Below, one piece after another: positions 17,255 through 26,118 of a stretch of DNA of 64,000 nucleotides. The first letter of the stretch is position 1, and each line of letters opens with the position of its first letter. Position numbers and translations under genes: made by a program. This DNA is from Candidatus Methanoperedentaceae archaeon GB37 (GTDB lineage Archaea; Halobacteriota; Methanosarcinia; Methanosarcinales; EX4572-44). Under the pieces are notes generated by a model, which was not told where the DNA came from, did no database searches, and was given only the letters and a program-made list of their open reading frames with translations. The DNA is taken from positions 710,258-774,257 of the forward strand of contig LR991653.1 of assembly GCA_905171695.1 (NCBI GenBank), read 5' to 3'.

Positions 17255-17746
17255 CTAAGACAATTGGAGTGTACAGCCCGCGCCCTGGCCGATTCCCTCG
17301 TCCACACGCACATGGATACTCGAGATATTCTTATGCTCAGAGAGACAAGCGGCAAGCTTTGACGCAACAAACCGAGAGAGATCTTCAGCACTCACAGATG
17401 GAATCGGAAGGATAAGAACATCCTCTCTCGGAAAGACGTATCTCTTACCATCCTCCACCACAACCACCTCAACACCGTCACCGCCTTCAACCACCCGAAT
17501 CCGATCATCATCTCCAGCCAAGAGCACCTTATGGTCGAGCATCTCACAAATATCCATGATGATCGGCTTTAACTCGCCAAAATCCACTATAAACTCTCCC
17601 TGCTGCTCACCTTCCACTCGCACATTAACAGCATAGGTATGCCCATGCAAACGACCACACTTCGGATGCCCCGGCGTGAAATGACACGCCGAAAACCGAA
17701 GCCTTGACATCCATCCATCAAGCTCAACAAACACGCAAAGACTCAC
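17255..17746 (-). CDS. 6-pyruvoyl-tetrahydropterin synthase / QueD family
   Basis: The roughly 163-residue protein has the zinc-binding histidines and catalytic cysteine in FSACHF and CGRLHGHTY (CxxxHGH), and a conserved DEGIGQGAGC ending. Family members act in archaeosine precursor synthesis (6-carboxytetrahydropterin synthase) or in methanopterin/folate metabolism; the CxxxHGH type favours the QueD-like activity. GTG 17746 is chosen because a GAGGTAG ribosome site precedes it and the N-terminus then resembles archaeal homologues that begin shortly before LRFSACH. It is a single gene divergent from tRNA-Arg. Confidence 0.85.
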   Translation of the reverse strand: MSLCVFVELDGWMSRLRFSACHFTPGHPKCGRLHGHTYAVNVRVEGEQQGEFIVDFGELKPIIMDICEMLDHKVLLAGDDDRIRVVEGGDGVEVVVVEDGKRYVFPREDVLILPIPSVSAEDLSRFVASKLAACLSEHKNISSIHVRVDEGIGQGAGCTLQLS

Positions 17747-17805
17747 CAACCCACTACCTCAATGAGAGACTATAAACACTTAAGACTTTGGATACGAACG
17801 CAATC

Positions 17806-17811
17806 TTTATA
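17806..17811 (+). promoter_or_regulatory. TATA box of tRNA-Arg
   Basis: TTTATA lies 29-34 nt before the tRNA 5' end, as expected for an archaeal promoter. Confidence 0.6.
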
Positions 17812-17839
17812 GAGAGATGGACTTGTATTATCGTGTGTC

Positions 17840-17911
17840 GTCCCGATAGGGTAGCGGATATCCTAGAGGCCTGCGGAGCCTCAGACCCGGGTTCAAGTCC
17901 CGGTCGGGACA
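17840..17911 (+). tRNA. tRNA-Arg (GCG)
   Basis: A 72-nt tRNA with acceptor stem GTCCCGA/TCGGGAC and discriminator A. The anticodon stem GAGGC/GCCTC surrounds the loop CTGCGGA, giving anticodon GCG. The T-arm is CCGGGTTCAAGTCCCGG. CCA is not encoded. Confidence 0.93.
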
Positions 17912-17953
17912 TCAGGACTCATAGGAACGCGAGAAGGGAGTGTGTAAGGATTG

Positions 17954-18637
17954 ATGATGAAAGGGAGATTGGCGGAGTTTCCGCCGAATGTTGAGATCGA
18001 TGAGACAGATTTCAAGCGGGCGTGGGCAAAGCTTGTGATGAAGATCATGCAGATTGGAATGGAGCTTCCGACCGAGTATGGGGATCTCTCAAAGGATGTC
18101 TGCAGTCGTGTCACGCTCTCTGGTGGAGCGATCGGGCAGATCTTGAGGAGGGATGTTCACAAGGAAGATCCGTTTGGGCGTAAGCGAATAGAGGAGTATA
18201 TGAAGCAGTATACGAGAGAGTATGATTGGAGGGGGCAGGGATTTGAGTATACCTATATGGAACGGCTCACAATGTACAGGGGTGGAATCGATCAGCTCGA
18301 GGTGTTGAGGGATCGCCTCATGGATGGGACTGTGACGCGAAGGGCTCAGGCGATCACGTGGATACCAGAACGGGACTCTGCCGCGGAGCATCCACCGTGT
18401 CTCCAGCGGATCTGGATCAGACCACTCGGAGAGAGAAGGTGCGAGGCGCATCTCTCCTGGCGCAGTCGAGACGCGTATGGCGCATGGAACTCGAATATCT
18501 GTGCAATCGTGGATATGCTTTACCGTGAGGTGTTGAGACCGAGCAACCTGGAGATTGTGAAGCTCGTTGATTTCTGCAGCAGTGCGCATATCTATGAGCA
18601 TGATTGGGATGCGGCAAGGAGGGTGCGCCTGCCATGA
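17954..18637 (+). CDS. thyA: Archaeal thymidylate synthase (ThyA-like)
   Basis: The 227-residue protein resembles the short archaeal thymidylate synthase family (TIGR03283 type), which methylates dUMP. The conserved catalytic cysteine lies in HPPCLQRIWIR, and the later WRSRDAYGAWNSN segment matches the ThyA folate/dUMP-binding motif. The family is shorter than bacterial ThyA and may use a methanopterin-type donor in methanogens; that is a family inference. ATG 17954 or 17957 are both possible starts. It ends just before the marker 2 gene, so the two are probably co-transcribed. Confidence 0.85.
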   Translation: MMKGRLAEFPPNVEIDETDFKRAWAKLVMKIMQIGMELPTEYGDLSKDVCSRVTLSGGAIGQILRRDVHKEDPFGRKRIEEYMKQYTREYDWRGQGFEYTYMERLTMYRGGIDQLEVLRDRLMDGTVTRRAQAITWIPERDSAAEHPPCLQRIWIRPLGERRCEAHLSWRSRDAYGAWNSNICAIVDMLYREVLRPSNLEIVKLVDFCSSAHIYEHDWDAARRVRLP

Positions 18638-18673
18638 ACCTCTACTGTGCCTTCAATTGTGAGGTGTCTTCTT

Positions 18674-19654
18674 TTGGATCTTGAAGAGATTGCGTACAGG
18701 ATCAGAGAGTTTGAAGGTTTAACACGCAAAAGACCGATAGCTAACATCGCAAAGATCTTTGAATCTGTGCGAGGAGAGTATGGCAACTGCATAATCGACT
18801 TTGGAGACGATGCTGCTGTAATAGATATCGGGGGTGATGACTACCTGCTCTTTGCAGCTGATGGAATCTGGGGTCGATTGATCGATGCAAGTCCATGGTG
18901 GGCAGGGTATATCTCTGTTCTCGTCAACGTGAACGACATAGTGGCGATGGGCGGAAAACCCGTTGCGATGGTCAACGTACTCTCAACGAGCGACAAGACC
19001 GCCCTTGAAAGGATACTTGAAGGCATCAAAGAGGGAACTGCCAAGTTCGGGGTTCCGATGGTGGGCGGACACCTCCACCCTGACACGCCGTACACCTCTC
19101 TCTCGGTTGCCATAATCGGCACTGTGAGAAAGGACTCTCTCCTTCGAAGCGACACTGCAAATGTTAATGACGTGATCATTGCAGGATTTGACCTGAACGG
19201 GAGAATCGGTCCAAACTCGCCCTACAGCTGGGATTCAACCACCATGAAGACACCTCTTGAAATTCAGACGATCTACAAGGGGCTCTCAAGGATCGTTGAA
19301 GAGACCCACGCGACTGCGTGCAAGGATATCAGCAACCCCGGGCTTATAGGAACGCTTGCAATGATGCTCGAGGTATCAGGCGTGGGTGCCCGTGTTGATG
19401 TAAATGAGATACCACTGCCAAGAGGGGTGAAGCTTGAAGACTGGCTTCTCGTTCACCCGGCAACAGCCTTCATCATCACAACGCCGCCTGGAACAGAGAA
19501 CGAGATTCTGAACTGCTTCGAAGACGTGGGCATGACAGCAGCCGCAATCGGACAAATCACAGAGAAAAGAGAACTCTCGATCCACGACAAGAATAAGAGC
19601 ACAACAGTCTTCGACTTTAAAAAAGACATCGTCACAGGCATCACAGTGCGATAA
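18674..19654 (+). CDS. Methanogenesis marker 2 protein (PurM/AIR synthase-like)
   Basis: The protein has the AIR-synthase (PurM/SelD) fold: an N-terminal DFGDDAAVID nucleotide motif, the GGHLHPDTPY segment, and a C-terminal AIRS half. It closely fits TIGR03267 (methanogenesis marker 2), a family found almost only in methanogens and their relatives, with unknown reaction, probably ATP-dependent. TTG 18674 is preferred because a GAGGTG ribosome site lies a few bases before it and it gives the usual start MDLEEIAYRIREFEG; an upstream GTG at 18647 is possible. It follows the ThyA-like gene. Confidence 0.8.
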   Translation: MDLEEIAYRIREFEGLTRKRPIANIAKIFESVRGEYGNCIIDFGDDAAVIDIGGDDYLLFAADGIWGRLIDASPWWAGYISVLVNVNDIVAMGGKPVAMVNVLSTSDKTALERILEGIKEGTAKFGVPMVGGHLHPDTPYTSLSVAIIGTVRKDSLLRSDTANVNDVIIAGFDLNGRIGPNSPYSWDSTTMKTPLEIQTIYKGLSRIVEETHATACKDISNPGLIGTLAMMLEVSGVGARVDVNEIPLPRGVKLEDWLLVHPATAFIITTPPGTENEILNCFEDVGMTAAAIGQITEKRELSIHDKNKSTTVFDFKKDIVTGITVR

Positions 19655-19671
19655 AAATAAAAAACGAGTGA

Positions 19672-20069
19672 TCAATTCTGTTTTTTGGATCTGATCTTTC
19701 TAAGAGCATCTGCAGCACCCCAGCGCACATTTTCACTCTCATCCTTCAATACTTCCATCAGTGGTTCAACCGCTCTTGCATCACCTATGGCTTCAAGAGC
19801 CCATGCAGCACGCCCACGCACATTTTTATTCGGCATCCTTCAGTTTCGGTATAATAACGTTCAGATATTGTTGCTTCTCTGAGTCTGGCATCTTTTTGAT
19901 TATAGTATCTAACGGTCTGCATAGTCTGCGCCGCAGGAGTCGTTCACTCTCAATGTCGCGCCCAATGCTGTGCCCGCGCACGCAAGCAGCAATAGTATTG
20001 TAAGCGTGGCTATTCTAACCTTCTAACCGCGGTTCTGAGGTTACGCCCTCTGCCCTTCTCTGTGACCAT
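19672..20069 (-). pseudogene. Secreted HEAT-repeat protein, degraded
   Basis: On the minus strand an ATG at 20069, after a GGAGG ribosome site, starts MVTEKGRGRNLRTAV. After a frameshift it runs into a signal-peptide-like segment (IATLTILLLLACAGTALGAT). Another frameshift near 19835 separates [16 protein letters not shown] from two HEAT units ([18 protein letters not shown] and [12 protein letters not shown]) and a stop at 19672. The gene seems shortened between signal peptide and HEAT part. It has no intact frame. Confidence 0.6.
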
Positions 20070-20396
20070 CTATTTTTCCTCCTTTCTCCTTGCAGTGTGG
20101 AGATCTCACAGATCTCACAATATGGTGCAGATGCCACACACTCTCTCTTTTGAGCAGTCCCCCATAGGTCACTTAGATTATCTCAATTTGAACCCGCAAG
20201 ATAAAAATCTTTCGAAATTCTTTAATACAGAATGATTATACTTGTCTGTGTAAATGTGATAGCTGGATTGCCAAGTGTTCACGCCCCTCTCTAATTATTC
20301 CTTTATGAATTATTCCTGTGCGTGGTTACGTGCATATTTATCAGTTATCAGGTATAATTTGTGGGAGAGCCTCTCTATTGTGGTGGTGGAGTCTGT
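20070..20396. other. Intergenic stretch, no gene seen
   Basis: This gap between the HEAT pseudogene and the Agl23-like gene is AT-rich and holds a near repeat of ATTATTCC around 20297-20320. I see no supported gene. Confidence 0.4.
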
Positions 20397-21968
20397 TTAT
20401 TCTGCTGGGTATCTGTAGAAGAGAACGATCCCGTATTCATCAGGTGGTCTCGCCATCTCTCTCCATAGTATGTATTCTGGGGTTATATCGCTTGTTTTGA
20501 ACCTGTACCAGTTCATTTTTGCGCTGTCGAGTCGTTGGTAATGGTTTTCGAGTTTTTTCTGGATTTTTGGCGCGTCTCTGTCGTGCGCTATGATCAGTGG
20601 TGCGTTCAGTTCTGAGTCGAGGCTCACTCTCCACTTGATGTTTCTGTAGTCGCGCAGGTACCAGAGGAGTTGTGTCTCGATTGCGGTGTCGGTCACCTGG
20701 ATCGTGGTGTTGTACTTTTCCCACTGGTCTGCGACTTCATCGATCTTGTTGAGCATCTCTTCGAATCTCTGTGGTGGTTGTGCTGCTTGGATCAGTGGTT
20801 CTGCCGGGTTTGTGTAGTTTTGGTAGTTGAGTTGGAGGCTTGCGAGTGTGAGGAGTAGCGTGGTTGTGATGAAGACTGCTATCAGTATCTCTCTCGTGCG
20901 TGGATTGTTCTTCTGGTCTTCTTGTAGTCTCTCGTTCAGTGTGGTTGATGCAAGGAGGATCATCGGGAGGAGTATGTGTATCGTGAGCCATGGCACTTTC
21001 TCTCCAAGGTATGAGTATGCTGCGAGGCTTGTTAGTGTCCAGTAGAGTAGGAATCTCTTGAATCTGTCAGGTCTTTTGAGGGTTTGGAGTGATCCGATCG
21101 CTGCGAAGAGTACGATCGGTAGTTCGTATAATAAGAGGATCGGGATGTAGAAGTATGGTGGTCCACCCACGCGCTCTCTCGTGTGCATATTGTACCAGTG
21201 GGTAATGGCTGATTCGAATGATCTCGTGAACCCTTGTGGATTTGAGAAGAAATCTGTGTAGAATAGAGCATATACTACTAAAAATGATGTGAGTATTGTT
21301 ATTATGCCTTGATACTCTTTTTTGATGGTTTTTAGGGGTTGTAATGGGTCTTCTATCGAGTGTTTTTTTAAAATTCTCGATAGAAGATCTATTAGGTATG
21401 TGAGTATGAGGTAAGATGTGAAGATCGCTATGTAGATGTACGTGTTCTCCTTTGCCGCTGCAGAGAGCCCGATGAATATTCCCGCACCTGCTACAAAGAA
21501 GAGTCTCTTCTGATCGCTGTATTTCAGGATGCAGATTATGGCTGCAAGCATGAAGAAGGCTACGAATATGTCGTTTCTGAAGAAACGGGAGTAGTAGAGG
21601 AAGGATGGTGATATGGCAAAGAAGAAGGCTGCGATGATTGTGCCACGCCTCCCGAGTCGATCACGAAGCAGGAAGACGAGTGGCACCATCAGAACTCCGA
21701 AGATTGCAGGGAGGAGGCGTGATGAGAAGATGGTATCGCCGAGTATTGAGTATATGGACGAGGTTGTGTAGTAGAGGAATGGTCCGTGGAAGGCAGGGTT
21801 GTATGAGTACACTCCCTCTGTGAATAACCGGTATGTGAAGTGTCCCACGGCAGCTTCGTCATGGTGGAAGACACGTCTTTCGAGTTCGAAGAGTCTGAGT
21901 ATGGCCGCAAAGAGGGTGAGTGTTATCATCTCTATCTGTATGCGGTACCTCTTCACCAGTCGTTGCAT
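20397..21968 (-). CDS. agl23: Agl23-like membrane glycosyltransferase (GT39/PMT-like)
   Basis: About 523 residues with roughly eleven membrane segments. The first external loop has the acidic motif FHHDEAAVGHFTYRLF, typical of the TIGR03663 family (flippase-activity-associated Agl23). Further motifs LLRDRLGRRG and RFFRNDIFVAFF are typical, and a soluble C-terminal domain (about 440-523) follows. Members are thought to act in surface glycan assembly. I chose ATG 21968 (MQRLVKRYRIQ); the frame is open for about 50 residues upstream, but that would overlap the start of the divergent GH15 gene. The divergent arrangement suggests a shared promoter region. Confidence 0.8.
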   Translation of the reverse strand: MQRLVKRYRIQIEMITLTLFAAILRLFELERRVFHHDEAAVGHFTYRLFTEGVYSYNPAFHGPFLYYTTSSIYSILGDTIFSSRLLPAIFGVLMVPLVFLLRDRLGRRGTIIAAFFFAISPSFLYYSRFFRNDIFVAFFMLAAIICILKYSDQKRLFFVAGAGIFIGLSAAAKENTYIYIAIFTSYLILTYLIDLLSRILKKHSIEDPLQPLKTIKKEYQGIITILTSFLVVYALFYTDFFSNPQGFTRSFESAITHWYNMHTRERVGGPPYFYIPILLLYELPIVLFAAIGSLQTLKRPDRFKRFLLYWTLTSLAAYSYLGEKVPWLTIHILLPMILLASTTLNERLQEDQKNNPRTREILIAVFITTTLLLTLASLQLNYQNYTNPAEPLIQAAQPPQRFEEMLNKIDEVADQWEKYNTTIQVTDTAIETQLLWYLRDYRNIKWRVSLDSELNAPLIIAHDRDAPKIQKKLENHYQRLDSAKMNWYRFKTSDITPEYILWREMARPPDEYGIVLFYRYPAE

Positions 21969-22028
21969 TCTTATGATGGTGGTCATGTAGATGGTTATAT
22001 ATGTTGTTGTTGATAGAGCTAGAGGTGT

Positions 22029-24050
22029 ATGCGTGAGATTCCTGTCGGCAATGGCAGATTGCTTGTGAACTTTGATGCTGATTACCAGATCCGTGATATA
22101 TATTATCCTCATGTTGGTCTTGAGAACCATAGTGTTGGTTCTCCGTTTCGCTTTGGTCTCTGGGTGGATGGTGATTTTTCGTGGATGGGTGACGAGTGGG
22201 AGAAGAGCTTGAAGTATCTCCCTGAGACCCTTGTGACCGATGTAAGGCTTGTTAATCGGAGGCTTGGAATCGAGCTACTGTGCAATGATGTTGTTGATAT
22301 AGGCAGGGATCTCTTCATCCGTCAGATCAGGGTTTTGAACCAGAGGGATAAGCTGCGGGAGGTGCGTCTCTTCTTCCATCATGACTTCAGGATTATGGAG
22401 AATGCTGTTGGGGATACTGCGAGTTATGATCCTGGCACATGGAGTGTGATTCATTATAAGGGCAACAGGTATTTTCTCGTCAGTGCTCTTCGGGATGGAA
22501 AGAGGGGTGTTGATCAGTTTGCCACTGGTTATAAGCAGTTTCGCAATCTTGAAGGCACGTGGAAGGATGCTGAGGACGGCGTTCTCAGCAGGAGTCCGAT
22601 CGCGCAGGGCTCTGTTGACTCTACAATCGGTGTGAACCTTGTGCTCGATCCTCATAGCGAGAAGGTTGTGTATTATATCATCGCTGTTGGGCGTGATTAC
22701 GCCGCGGTGAGAGAAGAGTACTATTATCTGCTCGATCGGGAGCCTGGTTACTTCATCCATCGTACAGAGAACTACTGGAGGCGGTGGGTGAACAAGACCG
22801 ATTTTAACTTCATGAATCTGCCAAGGCCTGTTGTCGAGTTCTTCAAGAAGAGTCTCTTAATCCTCAGAACTCAGATCGATGAGGATGGTGCAATAATCGC
22901 AGCCAATGATACCGATATCCTCCAGTTTGGCCGTGACACCTACAGTTACATGTGGCCAAGGGATGGCGCGCTTGTGGCTTACGGGCTTGGTCTCTCGAAC
23001 AATCCTGATATTGCAGAGCGATTCTTCAGGTTCTGTTCACGTGTTCTGATGCATATCGGGTATCTCTTCCACAAGTACAATCCAGACGGTTCTATCGGGA
23101 GTTCCTGGCATCCCTGGCTCATAGAGGGGAGGAAAGTGCTTCCAATACAGGAGGACGAGACAGGTCTTGTGCTCTGGACATTGTGGGAGCATTTCGAGCG
23201 TTTTCGAAACATCGACTTTATTCGCTCGCTCTATCGCCCGCTGATCACACGCGCTGCCGATTTCATGGTGAGGTATCGGGATAGTGAGACCGGTCTCCCT
23301 GATCAGTCGTATGACCTCTGGGAGGAGCGGCGTGGTATTCACACCTTCACAACCTCTGCTGTCTACGGTGGCTTGATTGCAGCCGCTCGCTTTGCCGAGC
23401 TCTTCCATGATACGAGCGCCTGCAGGGAGTACACTGCTGCGGCAAGGGAGATCAGATCAGGGATGGAGCGGTATCTCTACAGCGAGGAGCTGGGGCGTTT
23501 TATTCGGAGGATCGTTCCGAAGGGGTATGATGTTAAGGGTGGTTTTGAGGTGGACGAGACGATCGATGCAAGCCTCTATGGCATATTCAGGTTCGGGGTC
23601 TTCGATCCTGATGACGAGCGTGTGGTCAGAACTATGAAGGCGATCGAGGATCGGCTCTGGGTCAAGAGCGACGTGGGTGGTGTTGCCCGTTACGAGGACG
23701 ATTACTACCACAGGGTCAGTGATGATACGACGAACGTGCCAGGTAATCCCTGGTTCATCTGCACGCTCTGGCTTGCACAGTATCGGATCGCAGTGGCACG
23801 CACAGTGAAGGAGTTGAAACTGGCAATCCCATTCATGGAGTGGGTGATGAAGTATGCTACGTCGTCTGGTGTTCTGGCTGAGCAGATCAATCCTTACACT
23901 GGTGAGCCGCTCTCGGTAAGCCCGCTCACGTGGAGTCATGGAGAGTTTGTAATAACTGTGATGGAGTTCATCGAGAAGACGAGGAGTCTCACCGTTTCAA
24001 CCGTCCTTGACTCGTATCATCTTGGGGCTGTTAGAAGACGAAGTCTTTGA
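22029..24050 (+). CDS. Glucoamylase-like glycoside hydrolase (GH15)
   Basis: The 673-residue protein has an N-terminal beta-sandwich part (residues 1-250, MREIPVGNGRLLVNFDADYQIRDIYYP) and a C-terminal alpha/alpha barrel typical of GH15. The catalytic region includes YSYMWPRDGALVAYGL and SYDLWEERRGIHTFTTSA (an acidic residue in WEERRG fits the general acid); a second acid should lie near VSPLTWSHGEFV. GH15 enzymes hydrolyse alpha-glucans or trehalose. It carries no signal peptide, so it probably acts inside the cell on glycogen or similar. It is divergent from agl23 and its 3' end meets the stressosome operon tail to tail. Confidence 0.87.
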   Translation: MREIPVGNGRLLVNFDADYQIRDIYYPHVGLENHSVGSPFRFGLWVDGDFSWMGDEWEKSLKYLPETLVTDVRLVNRRLGIELLCNDVVDIGRDLFIRQIRVLNQRDKLREVRLFFHHDFRIMENAVGDTASYDPGTWSVIHYKGNRYFLVSALRDGKRGVDQFATGYKQFRNLEGTWKDAEDGVLSRSPIAQGSVDSTIGVNLVLDPHSEKVVYYIIAVGRDYAAVREEYYYLLDREPGYFIHRTENYWRRWVNKTDFNFMNLPRPVVEFFKKSLLILRTQIDEDGAIIAANDTDILQFGRDTYSYMWPRDGALVAYGLGLSNNPDIAERFFRFCSRVLMHIGYLFHKYNPDGSIGSSWHPWLIEGRKVLPIQEDETGLVLWTLWEHFERFRNIDFIRSLYRPLITRAADFMVRYRDSETGLPDQSYDLWEERRGIHTFTTSAVYGGLIAAARFAELFHDTSACREYTAAAREIRSGMERYLYSEELGRFIRRIVPKGYDVKGGFEVDETIDASLYGIFRFGVFDPDDERVVRTMKAIEDRLWVKSDVGGVARYEDDYYHRVSDDTTNVPGNPWFICTLWLAQYRIAVARTVKELKLAIPFMEWVMKYATSSGVLAEQINPYTGEPLSVSPLTWSHGEFVITVMEFIEKTRSLTVSTVLDSYHLGAVRRRSL

Positions 24051-25125
24051 GTTCGTTGTATCGCTCACGAACGAGTTCTTTGAACCTCTCAGGTTCTGCT
24101 CTGATACGTGCTGCAAGCTCAAAGTCGCCGAGGTACTCTACCCATTCGATGATCCACCCGATCTCCTCTTTATCGATCTCGTCAAGGTGTTCAAGGAGGC
24201 CATGCAGTCCTTTGCAGACTTTGTTCGGAGTTAAATATCCTTCTTTTCCCTCTCCAAGTATTATTTTTCGTGCAATTTTGCACCTGTGCACTGCTTCTTC
24301 CTTTTTTATCCAGTCAAGATCGCGAAGGTTCTTGAAGTTCCTGAACTGGTCTATCGTCTCGATGCTTCTTGCCGCCCTCCTCGAAAGCTCGAGCAGCATC
24401 TCTCTGTTGAGCCCAGAGAGTGCATACGGTGTCTCATAGTAGCATTCGATAGCGCCGACGACAGAGTTTTCTCCGATCAAGGGTATGCCGATTGCAGATG
24501 ATGGTGTTCTGCCGTTTTTGATCGTTGAAACGCTGGTCAGCTCAGAAAGATCGTCTGGCGTGATTGCAATCTTGATCTCAGCATCCCGAAGAGAGTTTTC
24601 TGCAAGCGTATTACGCGCGCCGAGATCGATGGGGTGTGCTGCCTCTTCTGCCACGTTCTCTCTGTGTACTGGCGAGAGACGCGAGTCTTTCAGGAGATAT
24701 ATTATGATTGCCTCGGATCTTGCAGCCTTCCGAATCAGGCTTGATATTATCTCAAGGGTTTTCTCAAGGTTCAGGCACGCTGTTAGAGCTTCTCCTGTCT
24801 CTCTTATCGTGTCCTGCAGTTCCTTTTCCATTTGCTCCCACCTATCAAAGTATTCCCTGTAGAGGAGGCTGTAGTTCATTATGAACTCGAGGAAGAAGAC
24901 GGATGACTTTGAGACTATGAGCGGTATCTCGGGAAGCGGTACATTCTCTGTGAGCCTTCCTATGGCGTCGGTATGAACTGCAGTTATCTCTTCGAGACCA
25001 ACCTTCTCATTTATGCACTCTCTACTGAACTCATAGGCATTGTAGAGTGCTGTCTCATCGTCGCCTTCAAAGAGGTACTTACTGAGAAGTTCTGTATATG
25101 TCTCTTCAAGTTTTTCAGGAGTCAC
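24031..25125 (-). CDS. RsbU_N-GAF regulatory protein without phosphatase domain
   Basis: The 364-residue protein begins with a helical domain resembling the N-terminal partner-binding domain of RsbU (residues 1-95; ELLSKYLFEGDDETALYNAYEFSR), followed by a coiled linker and a GAF domain (about 115-265; IRKAARSEAIIIYLL...AIGIPLIGENSVVGAIECYY). A helical tail ends the protein. RsbU_N normally binds RsbT and activates a PP2C domain; here the PP2C enzyme is the separate upstream gene, overlapped by 11 bp. It is the last gene of the stressosome-like operon and overlaps the end of the GH15 gene by about 20 bp. Its GAF domain could sense a small ligand; this is inference. Confidence 0.75.
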   Translation of the reverse strand: MTPEKLEETYTELLSKYLFEGDDETALYNAYEFSRECINEKVGLEEITAVHTDAIGRLTENVPLPEIPLIVSKSSVFFLEFIMNYSLLYREYFDRWEQMEKELQDTIRETGEALTACLNLEKTLEIISSLIRKAARSEAIIIYLLKDSRLSPVHRENVAEEAAHPIDLGARNTLAENSLRDAEIKIAITPDDLSELTSVSTIKNGRTPSSAIGIPLIGENSVVGAIECYYETPYALSGLNREMLLELSRRAARSIETIDQFRNFKNLRDLDWIKKEEAVHRCKIARKIILGEGKEGYLTPNKVCKGLHGLLEHLDEIDKEEIGWIIEWVEYLGDFELAARIRAEPERFKELVRERYNELKDFVF

Positions 25126-25747
25126 TCCAATTCCCTACCCTCTCACGTACGACTACAATGGTTGCATCATCTGTTTCCCGTGAATATTCTCTGAAGATCT
25201 CCTCTGCTATCCTCTCTTCATCCTGATTATAGAGTTGCGTGAGTATCTCCTCTTTGATGCCTGATCGTATTCCGTCTGAGTGCATCAGTATCAGGTCTCC
25301 ACTCTTATAGGGGTATCTCTCTTCTCTCACCCTTGACATGTTGTACCCGATGATTCCGCCTGTTGAGATCGGGTAGATCTTCTCTCTCCCGATTATTCTT
25401 GTGGTGATGTTCCCGACCCCTGCAAAATACACCCGATCATCACCATTCTTTATCATCACTGCTGCCATGACAACACCATCAGTATCTCTGAGTGCAGTGT
25501 CACACGCATAGAATAGCCCGGTGAGGGTGAAATCCTCTCTCGAATGGATATACTCTCTTATCGTCTTCACACAGATCGTTGCAGCCCTCTCTGCATGCTC
25601 TCCATGCCCGATGCCATCAATGACACAGATCAAGATGCCGTGGCTTATCTCTTCTACCAGGTATGCATCGCCGTTTGCAGTGAACCCCTTCTTCGCCCGG
25701 GTGAGAGCTCCCACACGTACGTTCATCTCAACCACTATCTCAACCAC
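25115..25747 (-). CDS. PP2C/SpoIIE-type phosphatase, RsbX-like
   Basis: The 210-residue single-domain protein has PP2C motifs for two metal sites: NGDAYLVE (residues 25-32), CVIDGIGHGEHAE (about 41-53), a GVGN block, LILMHSDGI and the closing DDATIVVV. Such stand-alone phosphatases (RsbX) reset stressosome proteins by removing phosphate from RsbR/RsbS. It overlaps the preceding kinase-like gene by 13 bp and the following RsbU_N-GAF gene by 11 bp, which indicates one operon. All metal-binding aspartates of the short family appear present. Confidence 0.85.
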   Translation of the reverse strand: MVEIVVEMNVRVGALTRAKKGFTANGDAYLVEEISHGILICVIDGIGHGEHAERAATICVKTIREYIHSREDFTLTGLFYACDTALRDTDGVVMAAVMIKNGDDRVYFAGVGNITTRIIGREKIYPISTGGIIGYNMSRVREERYPYKSGDLILMHSDGIRSGIKEEILTQLYNQDEERIAEEIFREYSRETDDATIVVVRERVGNWSDS

Positions 25748-26094
25748 TTTCTGATACGTATAGATGTTCCATTCTCGCCAGTATCGATCGTAAGATCGTC
25801 CATCATATGTTCAACACCAAGAAGCCCTATGCCAAGTCCATGGCTCACACCTCTCATGCTCATTCCACGCCCCTTGTCCCTGCAGATGATCTCAATTCCT
25901 TCCTCGGATGGGTAGACTTCAACCGTCCCACCTCCTGCATACTTCACTGCATTCCTAGCAAGCTCTGAGACCGCGGTTGCGATCCGATGCTGATCGTAGA
26001 TATCAAAGCCCATCGTCTCTGCAATCTTTTTCACACTCTCCTGCATGATTATGATACCTGCCATATTCTGAAGATGGAAGACTCTTTCCTGCAT
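25735..26094 (-). CDS. GHKL ATPase, second RsbT/anti-sigma-like kinase
   Basis: The 119-residue protein has the GHKL fold motifs: N-box SELARNAVKYAGGG (about 43-56), G1 CRDKGRGMS, and G2 HGLGIGLLGVEHMMDD. It resembles RsbT and RsbW-type serine kinases. In bacteria, extra RsbT/RsbW-like proteins beside an RsbRST module work as partner switches or regulate the output. The start may be Met17 (MQESVKKIAETMG), which gives the usual short N-terminus. It lies 24 bp after rsbT and overlaps the phosphatase gene. Confidence 0.8.
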   Translation of the reverse strand: MQERVFHLQNMAGIIIMQESVKKIAETMGFDIYDQHRIATAVSELARNAVKYAGGGTVEVYPSEEGIEIICRDKGRGMSMRGVSHGLGIGLLGVEHMMDDLTIDTGENGTSIRIRKWLR

Positions 26095-26118
26095 CTTTCC
26101 TGCATCAGATCTATCGAT

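Noticed and set aside
21969..22130. Upstream extension of the Agl23-like protein
   Set aside because: It would overlap the start of the divergent GH15 gene, and the residues are unconserved.
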